Source: Erpobdella octoculata (lineage: Eukaryota; Annelida; Clitellata; Hirudinida; Erpobdellidae). From it: a DNA stretch of 64,000 nucleotides. The DNA lies in NCBI GenBank assembly GCA_963978895.1, contig OZ022241.1, positions 13,154,856 through 13,218,855 of the forward strand, given 5' to 3'. Position numbers and translations under genes: made by a program. Each line of letters opens with the position of its first letter. Positions within the stretch are counted from its first letter, which is position 1. Positions 34,249-46,152 of the stretch are shown piece by piece. Below the pieces are notes generated by a model. The model ran no database searches. It was given only the letters and a program-made list of their open reading frames with translations, and was not told where the DNA came from.

Positions 34249-34431
34249 TGTTTCAATACTGGTATATACTTTAAACTAGCGTAAAACAGAATAAGGATAT
34301 AAACGTCATTTATTAAAAACCATACGTTCACTCGGTCAAACTCCACGTCAGCAACAACAGCAAGCAAAGACACACCACAGCCTAGATATAATACAACAGC
34401 GTGCCTACAATATAAACCACATATTGTAACA
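34249..34431 (-). repeat. Gypsy LTR (5' LTR in element orientation)
   Basis: 183 bases, identical to the LTR at 29719-29901, with target duplicate CCTAC at 34432-34436. Just inside, on the minus strand, TGGTGGCAGCGGT is in the primer-binding position; I did not assign the tRNA. Confidence 0.95.
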
Positions 34432-34683
34432 CCTACCACCAAGTAGAAGTTGCTTGTGAGGGGTTTAGCTCAGCAAGATATTTTTTAGTAAAGTTTGCAT
34501 TGTCTTCAAAATTAATGTTTACGTTATAGCTCTGGTCTTTTTTTTAGAGCCTTTTAAGATTTATATAATTTGGCCCCGGGTAAACTTACGACATCGTCAA
34601 GTGAATGTTTTTATATAACAATGACAATCGGTAATATTTATTCGGCCTTGGTAGTTTTGATAAGTTTTTATATGTAAATGTAA
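34432..34683. other. Short intergenic region upstream of TMPPE-like gene
   Basis: About 250 bases between the Gypsy insertion and the start codon at 34684. The minus strand has a short open stretch with no recognisable domain. The promoter of the plus-strand gene must lie here or further up, so the Gypsy element sits about 250 bases from the start codon. Confidence 0.5.
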
Positions 34684-37157
34684 ATGTATTCTAGGAAGTG
34701 CGGTTATTTGTTTGGATTGGTTCTTTTATTGTGCGGAATCACCATGTATTCTGGCATTCAATACAAAACGAAATTATTGTTTCTGAGGATAATTTTGTTA
34801 TTTCTGTTAGAGGCGTTTTTTATTGCTACTGTTTATTATATGTGGAAAAAAACGAAAGTGGCTTTGAACTTGTTTTTCTATTCAAAAACTCACACGTCAA
34901 ATAACCTTCGTAAAATTTGTGTATTCATTGCCCTGACTGTAGTTGTATTTTCAAACTGTAGTATATTCTTCTTTAATATTTTCTACACTTGCAGCATTCC
35001 ATTGTTGGCCAGGGTATGGTTTTCATGTTTAGGATTTTACTTTCAACTTGTTATTTATTATATAGTTTTGGACAGTATTGTGTACTTAGTTATACTTCTT
35101 GTGACTCGTTTTAAACGATCAATTGATTTAAAAATTACTTATGCAAAAGCAAGTTCTATATCTCTATGTGTCTGCATTTTGCTTTCATTTCTGCTGAGTT
35201 TATATGGCTATATAAAAGCTAGCGAGCAGCCCGTGTTAAATACTGTTTCAATAAAGCTGAAAAGTTTTCCAAAATCAATGAACAACCTCAAGATTCTTCT
35301 CATGTCTGATATTCATTTTGGAATAACAGTAACTAAGGATCATTTGGATCGGATGGTTCCTCTCATTAATCAAGTTGATTACGGTTAGTTTTTTTTTAAG
35401 ATGAAAAGATATTTAAAATTACAACCAGAATTTTTAATAAAAGTAATAATTAAAGTTGTAGTTTATGACTTTATTTTGAATTTTATTATATAGCTTAAAG
35501 TCTTAAGTTTTTTGTTTTGGTTTTATTTGCAGACATTTTGGCTGTGGTTGGTGACTTGACAGACCTTCCAGAGAGTCATGCGAAACATATGGCAGTGGCA
35601 TTTAAACACATGAAGCCAAGATATGGAAAATACTTTGTTACAGGTTTACCAGGGATGGGATTGTTATATCAAAAAGACTGAATTACTTATTCATTGTATC
35701 TTTAAATTCAGGCAACCATGAATACTACACTGGTGATGTAGATAAATGGTTGGGGCACTTAACAAAAAAACTTGATTTTAAAGTACTTCGAAATGAACAC
35801 GTGAAAATTGGAAATGTGAGTGATTTCTTCTACCTTGCTGGAGTTGATGATGCTGAAGCTGAAAGGCTCAGGTTAATAGTTTGTGTACTTATTGTTATGC
35901 TGGTTGTTTGATTTCCTTAAATCAGGGGTTCCCAACCTTTTGGTACCCTAGAGAACATTCTTATATATTGGTAGGGCCGCGAGCGCCACCTATGTTTTCT
36001 AAGGATATTTATAATCAAACAAGGGTAATAAAGTAATAAATAATAAACAAAAATAATTTCAAAATAACAAAATCAATGAAACATACATGCAAAAGGATAT
36101 ACAAAGTAAACAAAACACATACCAAAAAAATCATTTTATAAAAAATCTAATATCAATCTGTAAATTTTATCTTTGGCATTGCATTTCATTGGCCAGTGCC
36201 TCATAATTAGGAGGATATGACGATTTGTTATAAACTACTCTTGCGGTTGAATAGTGGTGAACGCACACAAATCGGTCCTCGGGTGCCATGGCGCCCACTT
36301 GCACTGGTTTGGGAATCCTTGCTTTAAATGATCAAAATAACAATTAACTAACAAAAATAGGATTGAAGGTCACGGAATGAACTTTGATCAAGCTTTGAAG
36401 GACTGTGAACAAAATCGTTCCATCATTCTTCTGGCTCATCAGCCAAAAGCTGCAAAAGAAGCAATCAATGCTTACGAAAACATTGAACTGGTTTTGTCAG
36501 GTGTGTTATGTCAGCTTCTAAAAACTTTATCATTATTTTTTTGCATTATATTGCTAATACTTCAGTTAGAAAAAATGCACGAAAATCCTGAATAAAAAAG
36601 TCGGCATTTGACAGCAAAATTTGTGTATTCAGTTAAAAAATCTGTCCTTGGGACGGGCAAACCACTAGTTACTAGTTTTATAATATTTTTAAATTAATTA
36701 TTATGGGCTGCTTAGTCATACTTTTGAAAATGTTTAAAGTTTTATTTGTCATTAGTTTAAAGTTGTTTTTTTCATTAATTTAAAGGTTTATTTTTATTCG
36801 TTTAAAGTTGTATTTTCATTATTATTGCTGTATTACTGTTATTTTTTTTTTGAATCTCTATAATTATTTTTGAGAACAAAGGATTACTTGTAAATTAAAA
36901 GCTGTTGTTAAAGCCATATCACTCAATGGTGATTTCTTTTGTAAATTTGTTTATTTATTTATTCAGGTCACACACACGGTGGTCAACTGCTGCCCATGTC
37001 TATCGTCGTATACCTATCTAATCCGTTCTTTGCCGGTTTGTATTCGTACAAGAAAAGTCAGGTGTTTGTAAGTCAAGGAGCTGTTTATTGGGGAGTTCCA
37101 ATGAGAATGTTCAGCCAATCAGAAATAAATTTGGTTCATATATTCAGGGATGAATAG
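34684..37157 (+). CDS. TMPPE: TMPPE-type transmembrane metallophosphoesterase, five exons
   Basis: Exons 34684-35383, 35533-35643, 35712-35871, 36361-36500 and 36967-37157, all GT-AG, join in frame to 433 residues. The first 175 residues hold about five hydrophobic spans (about 8-24, 31-53, 78-100, 110-140, 158-177). The calcineurin-like metallophosphoesterase domain follows with all its metal-binding motifs: D209-x-H211 (SDIHFG), GD (240-241), GNHE (271-274), the AHQP histidine motif, and GHTHGG (371-376). This layout matches the TMPPE family, whose substrate is not established. Length is close to that of vertebrate members. The catalytic set is complete, so it should be an active membrane-anchored hydrolase. 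Intron 3 holds a hAT MITE and intron 4 a Helitron 3' end. Start chosen as the first ATG before the first hydrophobic span. Confidence 0.92.
35923..36321. mobile_element. hAT-type MITE in TMPPE intron 3
   Basis: Ends CAGGGGTTCCCAAC and, inverted, CAAGGATTCCCAAA. The 8-base target duplicates CCTTAAAT (35915-35922) and CTTTAAAT (36322-36329) differ at one base. 399 bases, non-coding. Confidence 0.8.
36643..36668 (+). mobile_element. Hel-D Helitron 3' end in TMPPE intron 4
   Basis: A GTCC, loop, GGAC hairpin followed by GGGCAAACCACTAG and T. It matches the two outward-facing ends at 52391 and 53953. The rest of the element was not delimited. Confidence 0.55.
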
Positions 37158-38008
37158 ATTTTAAATAACTCTTCTTTTATAAAATTTAAATTGTCATCAA
37201 CTTATCAAATATATTAGGGTAATAATATTAAACGAATTCATATTAGAATTTTTAGGATATTAATATAATCATTCAATTGTTGGTTTATAATTTGTACATT
37301 TTTCAAAATTTGGTTGTTTAATCATAACTCACTCTGTTTGATTTTACAATTCTATTTTAATTGTTTTATAAATTCAAGTTTGATATAATTGTATTTTAAT
37401 TGTCTTATAAATTCAAGTTTGATATAATTGTTTTTTATTTACTTTTTGAATTAATATTTTGTGTTTTGGTAATTATTGAAATATTTTATTTTGATAATTA
37501 AGAAGATATTCTAGTATATATTTTCTCTGAGAATTGTTGTTGGAAGAAGTTGTGGCTTACATTTAGTTCTCGAGAGACATGCCTTCAGTTTGTTTTTTTT
37601 ATATTTTAAGCTTAAGCACCTGTTTTGACATGTTTTGTTGTATATCTTTAACTTTGACATGTTTTGTTGTATATCTTTAACTTTGAGTACTGAAATATCT
37701 CTGAAATGCTTTTTTTGTTTTTGGCTCTAATATATGAGTGCTAATGTGTCATCTTGTGACAGTTTTGCTATCTTTGTTTATTTATAGCTTACAAACGTTA
37801 ATGATAAAACAACCAACACTCATATTTTTTATACCTTTTATGGTTTGTGCAATTTATATAAGTTTTGTATCCATATCCATCAAAGATCAATGTGATTATT
37901 ATGTAGTTTACTTATCTTATGATCTCCTATTTAACTTTTATAAATTTTGAACAGATACACTTAACTATCTTTCAATAAAATTGTTCAGTTTGTTTATTTC
38001 ATTTAATC
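37158..38008. other. Intergenic DNA after TMPPE gene
   Basis: AT-rich, no gene. It has two short tandem duplications: a unit around AATTCAAGTTTGATATAATTG at about 37371-37430 and one around TGACATGTTTTGTTGTATAT at about 37625-37685. An AATAAA at about 37974 is a possible but distant polyadenylation signal. Confidence 0.6.
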
Positions 38009-38585
38009 CATAGTGGGCACCAACTACTTCAATGGTAGTTACAACTACCTACCTACCTACCTCATGACATTAGTATTTTTTTTTTTTTATCAGTTTATAG
38101 TTCTGTACACCAGGTATTTTCAGACTCTAATGGCTGTATGTAGGAAGCACTTAAGTACTTCCTGTCGTGGATCAGAATTTGATCCTTTTTACTTTTCCCT
38201 CCTCCTTTCTCCAGGCTTGGGACTGGCTCGCAATTAGCGAGGCGGAGTTCATGACATTAGTAGTTTTAACTTATTAGTTTTAAATAAAATTTACTATTTT
38301 TGTTTACTGTTTTTTTTATTAATACGACGTTTTACTTGAAAATACAAAATACTAGTGTATATTGGCATGGTCATTTGAGTTTGGAGATTCTCTTGGTTGA
38401 ATGTAAAAAATCTTAGCCCCCTCCCAAGATTTTGCTAAATCGCCGTCTCTGAACTACTTAACTAGATCATAACAGTAGTTATAACTACATGGTAACTACC
38501 CAAAAACATAAGTAGTTATAACTACTAAAATGTAGTTATAACTACAGTAGTTTTAACAACAGTAGTTAAAGTGCCCCCGTCACTG
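38009..38585. mobile_element. hAT-type MITE with GTAGTTATAACTAC modules, SINE nested
   Basis: Ends CATAGTGGGCACC and, inverted, CAGTGACGGGGGCAC. Same family as 47667-48509 but in inverse order and shorter. No clean 8-base target duplicate. Interrupted by a SINE at 38076-38249. Confidence 0.7.
38076..38249 (-). mobile_element. SINE copy 3, reference copy
   Basis: A 13-base perfect target duplicate CATGACATTAGTA flanks it (38063-38075 and 38250-38262). On the minus strand it starts AACTCCGCCTCGC, has CCAGTCCCAAGCCTGGAGAA, a weak B-box-like GGATCAAATTC, and a poly-A tail of about 13. The CCCAAGCCxGGA phrase resembles tails of several animal RTE/L2-type LINEs, which would supply the enzyme; that link is from memory and unproven. 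Confidence 0.9.
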
Positions 38586-38616
38586 CTTCAATATCTTTAA
38601 ATGTTTTCTTTTTAGA

Positions 38617-38931
38617 AACTTTTATTTAGATTACAATCTCTGTTTGTGTGTTTGTGTATGTATGTATGTATGTATGTATGTATGTATGTATGTATATATG
38701 TATGTATGTGTGTGTGTCTTTCTCTGTACGCAAATCTTGCAAGTAAAATTTAACCAGCTTTTTGACTAGCTAGGAAGCTGAAACTTTCAGCATAGCTTTA
38801 TATTGGTTGACAATACATGATTCAATTGAAAAAAAATCTTTTGAACATCTTTCGTATTTCTTAATCCGTTAATCGAGTGTACTTGAAATCAAAGTTTGTG
38901 TTGAAAAATCGTTTTTCCTTTACTTGTTAAC
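38617..38931 (+). repeat. Dispersed repeat R3, copy 2
   Basis: Matches 9854-10116, with an expanded (GTAT)n tract at 38654-38708 where that copy has (GT)n. Confidence 0.8.
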
Positions 38932-39883
38932 AATAAGTCGAGCAAAATGTTTAATGTTATCTGATAACCTTTTGCATAATAAACTTAAGTAAAAACGTTT
39001 TGGATATTTAAGACTAACACTGTACAATTGCATAATAACCTTTAATACAAGCCTGCGCGCACAAATATTATCAACTGCTGACCGCCGCGTTATGCGAAAT
39101 TGCTAATATACATACAGACATCAGAAATGATGTATGAAGATACTAGTAGTGGGAAATCAGTTATTCTATAAATTAATCTAAGTATACACTTAGGAATGAT
39201 AATTTTTAATTAATGTCCGCCATCTTGAATTGCATGCCACTCTTTTGGTAATTCCAACTAATGCCATTTTATAGCCATATGGATCTGGTACTCGAACAAA
39301 CTTCCAAAATTTGTCCTAAATCGATTGTAAGCGTGCCTAAATGGCAGAACCAGGAGTATTCTATTGAGTAACTTTGGCACTCCCAATTGCTTAATTTATT
39401 TTTATCTTTTAATATCAAAACTGCTATATAATCAACCTGCTTCTTTAACATTAATACAAAAAACTTTAAGGCTATTAAGCTACCAATAAAAATAATTACA
39501 ATGAAATAAAAATTAGTAAAGCACCAAGTAAATAAAATATTTTTTTCAATGAGATATTACATGTAAATAAAATAATTTTTTCAACACGTTTTCTCGGTAT
39601 TTCCTTATCTTCTCTCGTTCTTTCTTTTATTCTTCATTCTTTCTTTTTCCTTATAATTGATTTTAATTAATTTTGTTAAAAGTTTCTTACATATCGTGTA
39701 AAGAAGGGGGATGAGTCCACATTGATCTGTTTTGAGGTTTTTTGGTAACAGCAGTCAAGCCATTCAAAAAGTCAACATTGTTTTTGGTGAATTATATAGA
39801 GGAACATTTACTTTATGTATTCAATTCAGTTTAAATTGTGTAATGCAAAGGAACTATTGATAAATTGAACTTTGGTGCAACCT
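38932..39883. other. Intergenic DNA, no gene recognised
   Basis: Contains a short phrase CCTGCGCGCACAAATATTAT (39051-39070) that recurs in variant form near 52855 and 60136, so part of this is a dispersed repeat. Otherwise AT-rich without recognisable coding. Confidence 0.55.
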
Positions 39884-40875
39884 CTAAAAAAGATCAAAGT
39901 ACACCACATACGGGGTACCATGATCCCCCTATGGGGCATATTGATCCTAAGTATAATGTAATATAATTCCACATCCAGTTCTCTAAGAAAGTCATTAAAA
40001 ATATGTATAATAGCTATTATTCTTAATAATAATCACTTAACATTCTTTAAAGGGTACAGAGCCCATAGTTCATCTAAGATGCTTGCAGCAAATATTTTGC
40101 AAGCACATCTCCTTGTTCTACTGTGAATACCTGTCTTGTTTTCCAATTTGGTATCAAACAAACATTTGGATTGAAACGTCTCTTTCGAACATATCACATT
40201 AGTGTCATACGGTCAATTCCCATTTTACGCGCAACAGCATTGACAGCTCTAATCTTTATCATAACTTCATCAACTGCTGTTCCAATCACTTCAACAGGTG
40301 TTGTACCTCGATCTGTTTTTCGGAGACGATGTCTCACCATTGTGAAACCAAACCAAACCTACAAAGAAAACGATTTGCGTTTTTGCAATAACAATAATAT
40401 CAAATATCAAATTATAGAACCTCGAATGCCAGGAGAATGCGTACATTTAATATCTAAAAACAAGGGGCACTTTGATTTACAGATCAACGTACCCCATATT
40501 GGTACAGATCAAAAAGCCCCCTTGGCATGGAGCATACTATAAATAGCGATATCTCATCTATAAGTGTTGTTTGAGAATTGAAATAAGCCTTACACATACG
40601 TTTATACAGTGCAAAATTAATTTTTCCCAACCAATATTTATCTAATTTGTAATTATACAGAAACTCAACTGTTGTGAAGATTTACTTTTCTCCGCTTAAA
40701 TCAAACTTTCGTATTTTTCAAATTTCAAAGGCGAATTATTAGCAAGGAAATAGAACTAAAAATAGAACGGAAACAAATGAAAATCTTAAATGATTTCACA
40801 TTGCATTTGTATTTAGAAATTATTACGTTATTGCCAAAAGATCAATGTGCCCACAAGATCAAGTATCCCCCATCT
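39884..40875. mobile_element. pogo/Tigger-like DNA transposon remnant
   Basis: Both ends carry repeated GATCAA and GTACCCC/GGGGCAT motifs in opposing orientation (39884-39950 and about 40470-40530 and 40840-40875). A minus-strand transposase fragment lies inside. Exact ends and a TA target duplicate were not fixed. Confidence 0.5.
40035..40340 (-). pseudogene. pogo-family transposase N-terminus (psq helix-turn-helix), broken
   Basis: From ATG at 40340 the minus strand reads MVRHRLRKTDRGTTP..., then AVNAVARKMGIDRMTL, the psq-type helix-turn-helix layout of pogo/Tigger/Jerky proteins. After in-frame TGA (40194-40196) the frame goes on with YVRKR and VFTVEQGDVLAKYLLQAS, then a further stop. No DDE catalytic core is present. 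The plus-strand frame at 40123-40542 is its antisense shadow. Confidence 0.65.
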
Positions 40876-41126
40876 TCCTTACTATACAGAATTAACCTAA
40901 CCTAAAACGTTATTTTTTTCTTTTGTAGGTTGTTACCCTAATTTTACTTAAACCTGTTTCATGTATCACCCAGTTTATAACATGAACAAACCGGAGGCAC
41001 CAAAAGCTCAACTAGCTAGCATGAATGGGTTCATTCAATTAGCTTCTCAAAGCAGGCCCAGCGTATGCGTGGCAGTTTCAATTGAATGTTTTTACACAGT
41101 TTTCAAACTGCTAAGAAATTTTAAAA
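40876..41126. promoter_or_regulatory. Upstream region of the aldo-keto reductase gene
   Basis: About 250 bases before the chosen start. No clear TATA box. A plus-strand frame here (40961-41179) does not resemble an aldo-keto reductase and is judged non-coding. Confidence 0.3.
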
Positions 41127-44100
41127 ATGAATGTTTATCAAATTGTTACGTTTTTCATTATCATTCTTGCAACTGTTGAAAGTGATGAGAAATATTGCGT
41201 AGCTGGGTATGATAACTTGCTAGTTGTGTAACAAAATATACACAAGTTTATTAATAAAAATTTAATTTTCTCGAGTGATTTTTAGGTCAGACTCTTGTGG
41301 AAAGTTTACTGATGAGCTTGGTCTGCTTACTAAAATAAAGTTGAACGATGGAGTAGAAATGCCACTGTTTGGTCTTGGATTGTGGCTTTCTCCTCCCGGA
41401 GGAGTTGCCGAAAATGCAGTTGTTATGGCTCTCAAGGCAGGTTACAGACTCTTAGACACTGCTCAAATTTACGGGTGAGAAAAAAATGTACTGCTATAAA
41501 TTGTTGTTAATACTTAGCTTAAAGAAATTTTAATAAAATTGTCAAAACTAAGATAAAATTTCCAAGCGTTGCATTGCTAGGTAGGTTATCTCAACAACAA
41601 ATTAGTTTTATATATCGGTTTACGAGTGCCGTATTACTAGTACTTATTTACTGGCCCATTCGTCGGTAAAACAGTGAACTTTGTTATTTAGAGATCCAAA
41701 GAAGGTTGTTGTTTAATTAGGATAAAGAAAGGAGTTCAATTACCTACAGCAAACTTTCTATGGTTAAAGTCCAAGGAAAAATCTTGTTATGTTTAGTTGT
41801 ATGGAAAATATGTTGAAGTAATAAATAAATATTTCACAAGCTGTGGTAGAATCGGATGCTACGGTGGCATCATCTAAATTGATATTCCATACATTTACCA
41901 GCCCATACACCCACCACCTTAAAATATACAATGCAGTTCTTATAGATTACATTTATGTCAATTGTATTCAAATTAACCGAGAATAGTTTGTAAATGTACT
42001 ATCAGTAAATTTATTTTAAAAATTGCTTGAGCATTACCGTTAAGTTTACAGAGGAATCGCTACAAATTTGAGTGATCAACGCATCTGATTCACGACCACC
42101 AAAAATTGGGCTGGAGCGCAGAACACAGCAAACAACGGTCTCTGTTTTTTATTATTTAATTTTGAGTACCAGCTTTGTAACTGAGAAGAATAAAATCTGT
42201 CACATCCCGATTTTGGATACTTATGCAACAAGGCATGCCAAACAAAGTGATCTTACGTACGGGAGCTGTCATTGTTGGCAGCTTGACTATGAAGCAGCAC
42301 CCAAATGATACTACTGTTACTCTGTTTCAACCTTATTAAAAAGTATTGGTTTAAATATAAGTATACCAACAACACATGTTTGGCACAATTTTAAGAACAC
42401 TTATCTTACAGCGTTTGACGTGAATATAGACCAGCAAAGTAATTCCCATCTTCCTCATTTATCTTGAACGCATAATTATAAAAAATTAAACTTTCTTTCA
42501 AGCAACGAAGCCGACGTTGGCAGGGGTTTCAAAAGATCTGGTCTTCCACGTAAAGAGGTTTTTATAGTCAGCAAGGTTTATACGGATTACCATGGATATC
42601 AACAAACCGTTGCGTCCGTCAATGCTAGTTTGGAAAAGTACCGTTTGACATTTTATTCCGTTTACTACCACTCAATTCTCTTTTTCACCATATAACAACT
42701 ACAGCTTTGATTTGTTTTTTAAAATAAATTTTTTAATAAAAAATTTAAGACTTCAATTGGACTACGTCGATCTCTTTCTCATCCACTCGCCTTTTGGCGG
42801 ACAAAACGTCGAGACCTACAAAGCTCTATTGGATCTCAAGAAAGCAGGCAAGATAAGGTATGTATGTTAAAACTGATTATTTTGAAATTTGACGTTATTT
42901 GATTAAAATTTAATTTAATTTAATTTAAATTGTTTTGTTTGTTTTATCTTTCAGATCAGTCGGTGTTTCGAATTTTGAAGTTCAACATTTGGAAGGATTG
43001 AGAAAAGCTGGTCTGCCTCCTCCTTCTGTCAATCAATTTGAACTTCATGTTTTTCAGCGAAGAAATCAACTAGTCAATTACTGCATAAAAAACAAAATAG
43101 CAGTGATGGGATATTCTCCACTTGCTCGAGGGTTTGTGCTAAATGATCCTGAGCTTGTTCGTCTTGGTGAGAAGTCAGTTGTTTTATTATGTTCGTTGTT
43201 CATCTGTTTGCTTAATATGCTTAGTTAAAGTCTAAACTATCGAGACAATCCAACAAGTTCATAAGCCATTAAAAACTTCTACTCGAATTTACTCGGAGTA
43301 AATTTGAATTTTTGTGTCTTTCTGCGAGTTTCAATGCGTTATGTTCTAATAGATCAGATTTGTTGTCAACGTGATTTGATTTGGAACACTCTGACACACT
43401 TGTTTACAAGTTCAATGATAGAGTCATTTCTCCGCCGCTTGAGCTAACTTATGAAGCGTTACAAAATGAGAACTACAAGACTCCATCATCCTATATGCTT
43501 CAGAAACCACCAGTGGATAAGATGGAATTCTAAAGTGACGTTCATTCAGTTCTACTTCTACAATTTATGTTCAAAATAAAATTGTGTAACATATTGGTTT
43601 TGGACAGCTCCAGCAAACCGGATTGAGTGGGGTCAGTATGATTCTATTGCCAGAATCCAAAAAAGTTATCAATAGGACAAAAAAAGCAATAATTACTTTT
43701 AGGCAGTGTTGGGAAGTATTTTAAATACAAGTACTTTAAATACTATTTCAAATACTTATCAAGTATTTTGTATTTGTATTTAAATTATATTTTTGTAAAA
43801 CTATTTATGCTTGTATTTTGATTACTTATTTTAATGTAATTTGTATTTTTAAACCGTTATTTTAAAATACTTTGTATCATAGTTTTAAGTGTGAACAACG
43901 GGAAAAAGTCCGGAAGAAGGTGGTTTGTCGTCCCGCAACTTGCCTAGTATCTTAGATAGGACTTTTTTGCCATAACTAAGTATTATTGTGATGAAAAAAA
44001 TATTCATTTAAAGTTTATGCTTTGTCCAAACAAACTTCTTCATTACCAAGACGAAATCGCTTAAATGATAAGCATTTTGAAAAACTTCTGTTACTGAAGG

Positions 44101-45849
44101 CCAATAAACTTTAAATTGTTTAATATGCAGATGCTTGCAATCTATTGACCACAGCTAAAGTTTTTTTTGTTTTTGTTTTTTTATAATAGTTTATAGTCCT
44201 TTGCACCAGGTGTTTTAAGACTGAATTGGCTGTATGTAGGAAGCACATAAGTACTTCCTGTCGTAGATCATATTTGATCCTTATAACTGTCCCTCCTCTT
44301 TTATCCAGGCCTGAGACTAGCTTGTAAAAGCGAAGCCTTTTCCTTATATTAAATTGACCACCGGTCTTGCTTGCTTGCTTGAATGTTTGAAAACCTTGAA
44401 AGTTAAAATTAACTAACTTCCCGTCATCCAATTGAGCTGAAATTTGAAATATAGGCTTGCTCTTTGTGACAATGCATTCTATTAAAGTTTATAAGTGTTT
44501 TGATAAATGTTTTGTAATTAAAAATAATAATTTATTTATATTTTAAAACAAAAACAAATAAGATATAATTAAATAAATGTTGGCCTATATAAACTTAAAA
44601 CAAATGTTTAAAAAATTGCAATAAATGAAAAGCCAGGAATCTTGAAATATAAGAAATTTGTGAAAAATCTCGTTCTTAAAACTTACTTGTTACCATTTTA
44701 TTTCATTGGTTACTTAAGTGTAATTTTTTCGTTGGTTCTGCTTGTAGCTTTTCTGAAAGTTTGAAGTCTGTTTTTTTCTTTGCTTTTGTTAGTGGTTTAC
44801 AGTTCTCGCATTTTCAATAAATCTTTCACCGAAAGTATTTTATATTTAGTATTTAAATACATTTCCACAGTAGAATTTTATACTTGTATTTCAAATACAT
44901 AAAGGAAATAATATTTTGCATTTATATTTTAAATACTTTTAGTTATATTTAAAAAGTAACTTGCCCGACACTGTTTTCAGGCATGCGGCATTGCTACAAA
45001 ATTCATCATGTAATGCAAATTAGATGTTACTCCATACCAAGCACTAAAAAGGATTTAGTTTGCGTTAATTTACTAATTTTACACCATTATTAAAGCAATG
45101 AAAAACTTTGAAATGCATAATAAATTAACCTGTTGTTATAAAACATCAGTCTAACAAGAAATACTAACTAAATTATATGTTTAAGAAAATGTTTTAAAAA
45201 CTTGAGTTCTGGTTAATTTTTGTTTTAATTTGTCTATGTCTATTTTATCATGTTTACTGATAGTCTAAGTTCAATTTCGATTGTTAAATTTTCAACACTT
45301 TGACTGACATACCTAATCAAAGTTTTACAAAAATTATCTAAAAATTATAATAAAATAAAATTGCCATACTTTGTAAATAAAGCAAATAAATTTGTGTAAG
45401 GGTGACCTTCAAATTCTAAACGTAATACTATTTTATTTCATTTTAATTCACCTTTTTATTGACACATTCTATTATGTAATTATTTGCTTACTAAAAATAA
45501 TTTCCTATCCATTTAGATACAACAAAACGTCTGCACAAATAATGATAAGATGGAGCATTCAGAAAAGTTACATTACGATACCTAAGTCAGTCAATCAAGA
45601 AAGAATTGTTGAGAATTCAAACGTTTTTGACTTTTCGTTGGATGAACGTGACATTTTGATCCTTGTAAGTGTAGTTTACATCTTAGTTTTGTAATTATAG
45701 AATGAATTGGTGGAATATAAATAATTTTACATTCCACGTATGCATATAAACTATGTTAATATTAATATATAAGTAATTGTACATTTCAGGACAGCACAGA
45801 GCAATATCATTACGGATGGGATACTTCTCAATACGTTTGGGAAGATTAG
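41127..45849 (+). CDS. Aldo-keto reductase with N-terminal signal peptide, seven exons
   Basis: Exons 41127-41206, 41286-41474, 42503-42637, 42750-42857, 42955-43173, 45517-45664 and 45790-45849, all GT-AG, join in frame to 312 residues. Exon 1 encodes [19 protein letters not shown], a typical signal peptide. The rest is a complete AKR barrel: catalytic D84 and Y89 (LLDTAQIYG), K114 (FIVSK) and H147 (LFLIHSP), then VGVSNF, the YSPLARG phrase and the NADPH-binding end [14 protein letters not shown]. AKRs reduce aldehydes and ketones with NADPH, usually in the cytosol, so an ER or secreted form is notable. Exon 1 is an inference from phase (2), splice sites and the hydrophobic start; exons 2-7 are firm by homology. 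The tail is short, ending SQYVWED. Intron 5 is 2.3 kb and filled by a hAT element with a nested SINE. Confidence 0.88.
43704..44973. mobile_element. hAT-type element in AKR intron 5, SINE nested
   Basis: Ends CAGTGTTGGGAAGTA and, inverted, CAGTGTCGGGCAAGT. Both subterminal regions are rich in GTATTTAAATAC-like palindromes. Flanking CTTTTAGG and TTTTCAGG are a diverged 8-base duplicate candidate. No transposase frame was found. Confidence 0.7.
44160..44339 (-). mobile_element. SINE copy 4
   Basis: Same family as 38076-38249, more diverged at its 5' end (GCTTCGCTTTTAC on the minus strand). Its target duplicate is unclear. It lies within the intronic hAT element, so it is younger than that element. 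Confidence 0.8.
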
Positions 45850-46152
45850 AGTTAACGGGCATCTGTTTTATTTTAAACAGTTTGTGTTTTTATTTTCGAA
45901 AATAGTCGTATTTCGTTTGAACTGTTTAAATATTTTTTTTCTCGTTAAAATTAAATAAGATCACATTTATAGTTGTTTAATTGATTAGTTTAAATTTTAA
46001 ATATGAGATTTCATTTTTCGGATTTATTTGTTGTAATGTTTAAATCTATACGTTTGAGACACAAGTATTAAAATATTATAAAAATGTTGATTGGTTTAAT
46101 CGGTTATTTGATCTTTAAAACTGAATTTAATTTTGTTACGCAATAACTCTTT
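45850..46152. other. AKR 3' region
   Basis: About 300 AT-rich bases; candidate polyadenylation signals are variants (ATTAAA near 45948). No other feature seen. Confidence 0.5.

Noticed and set aside
34460..34490. TTTAGCTCAGCAAGAT, resembling a tRNA A box
   Set aside because: No B box at the expected distance and no acceptor stem.
40123..40542. 139-codon plus-strand frame
   Set aside because: It is antisense to the pogo transposase fragment, which explains its openness.
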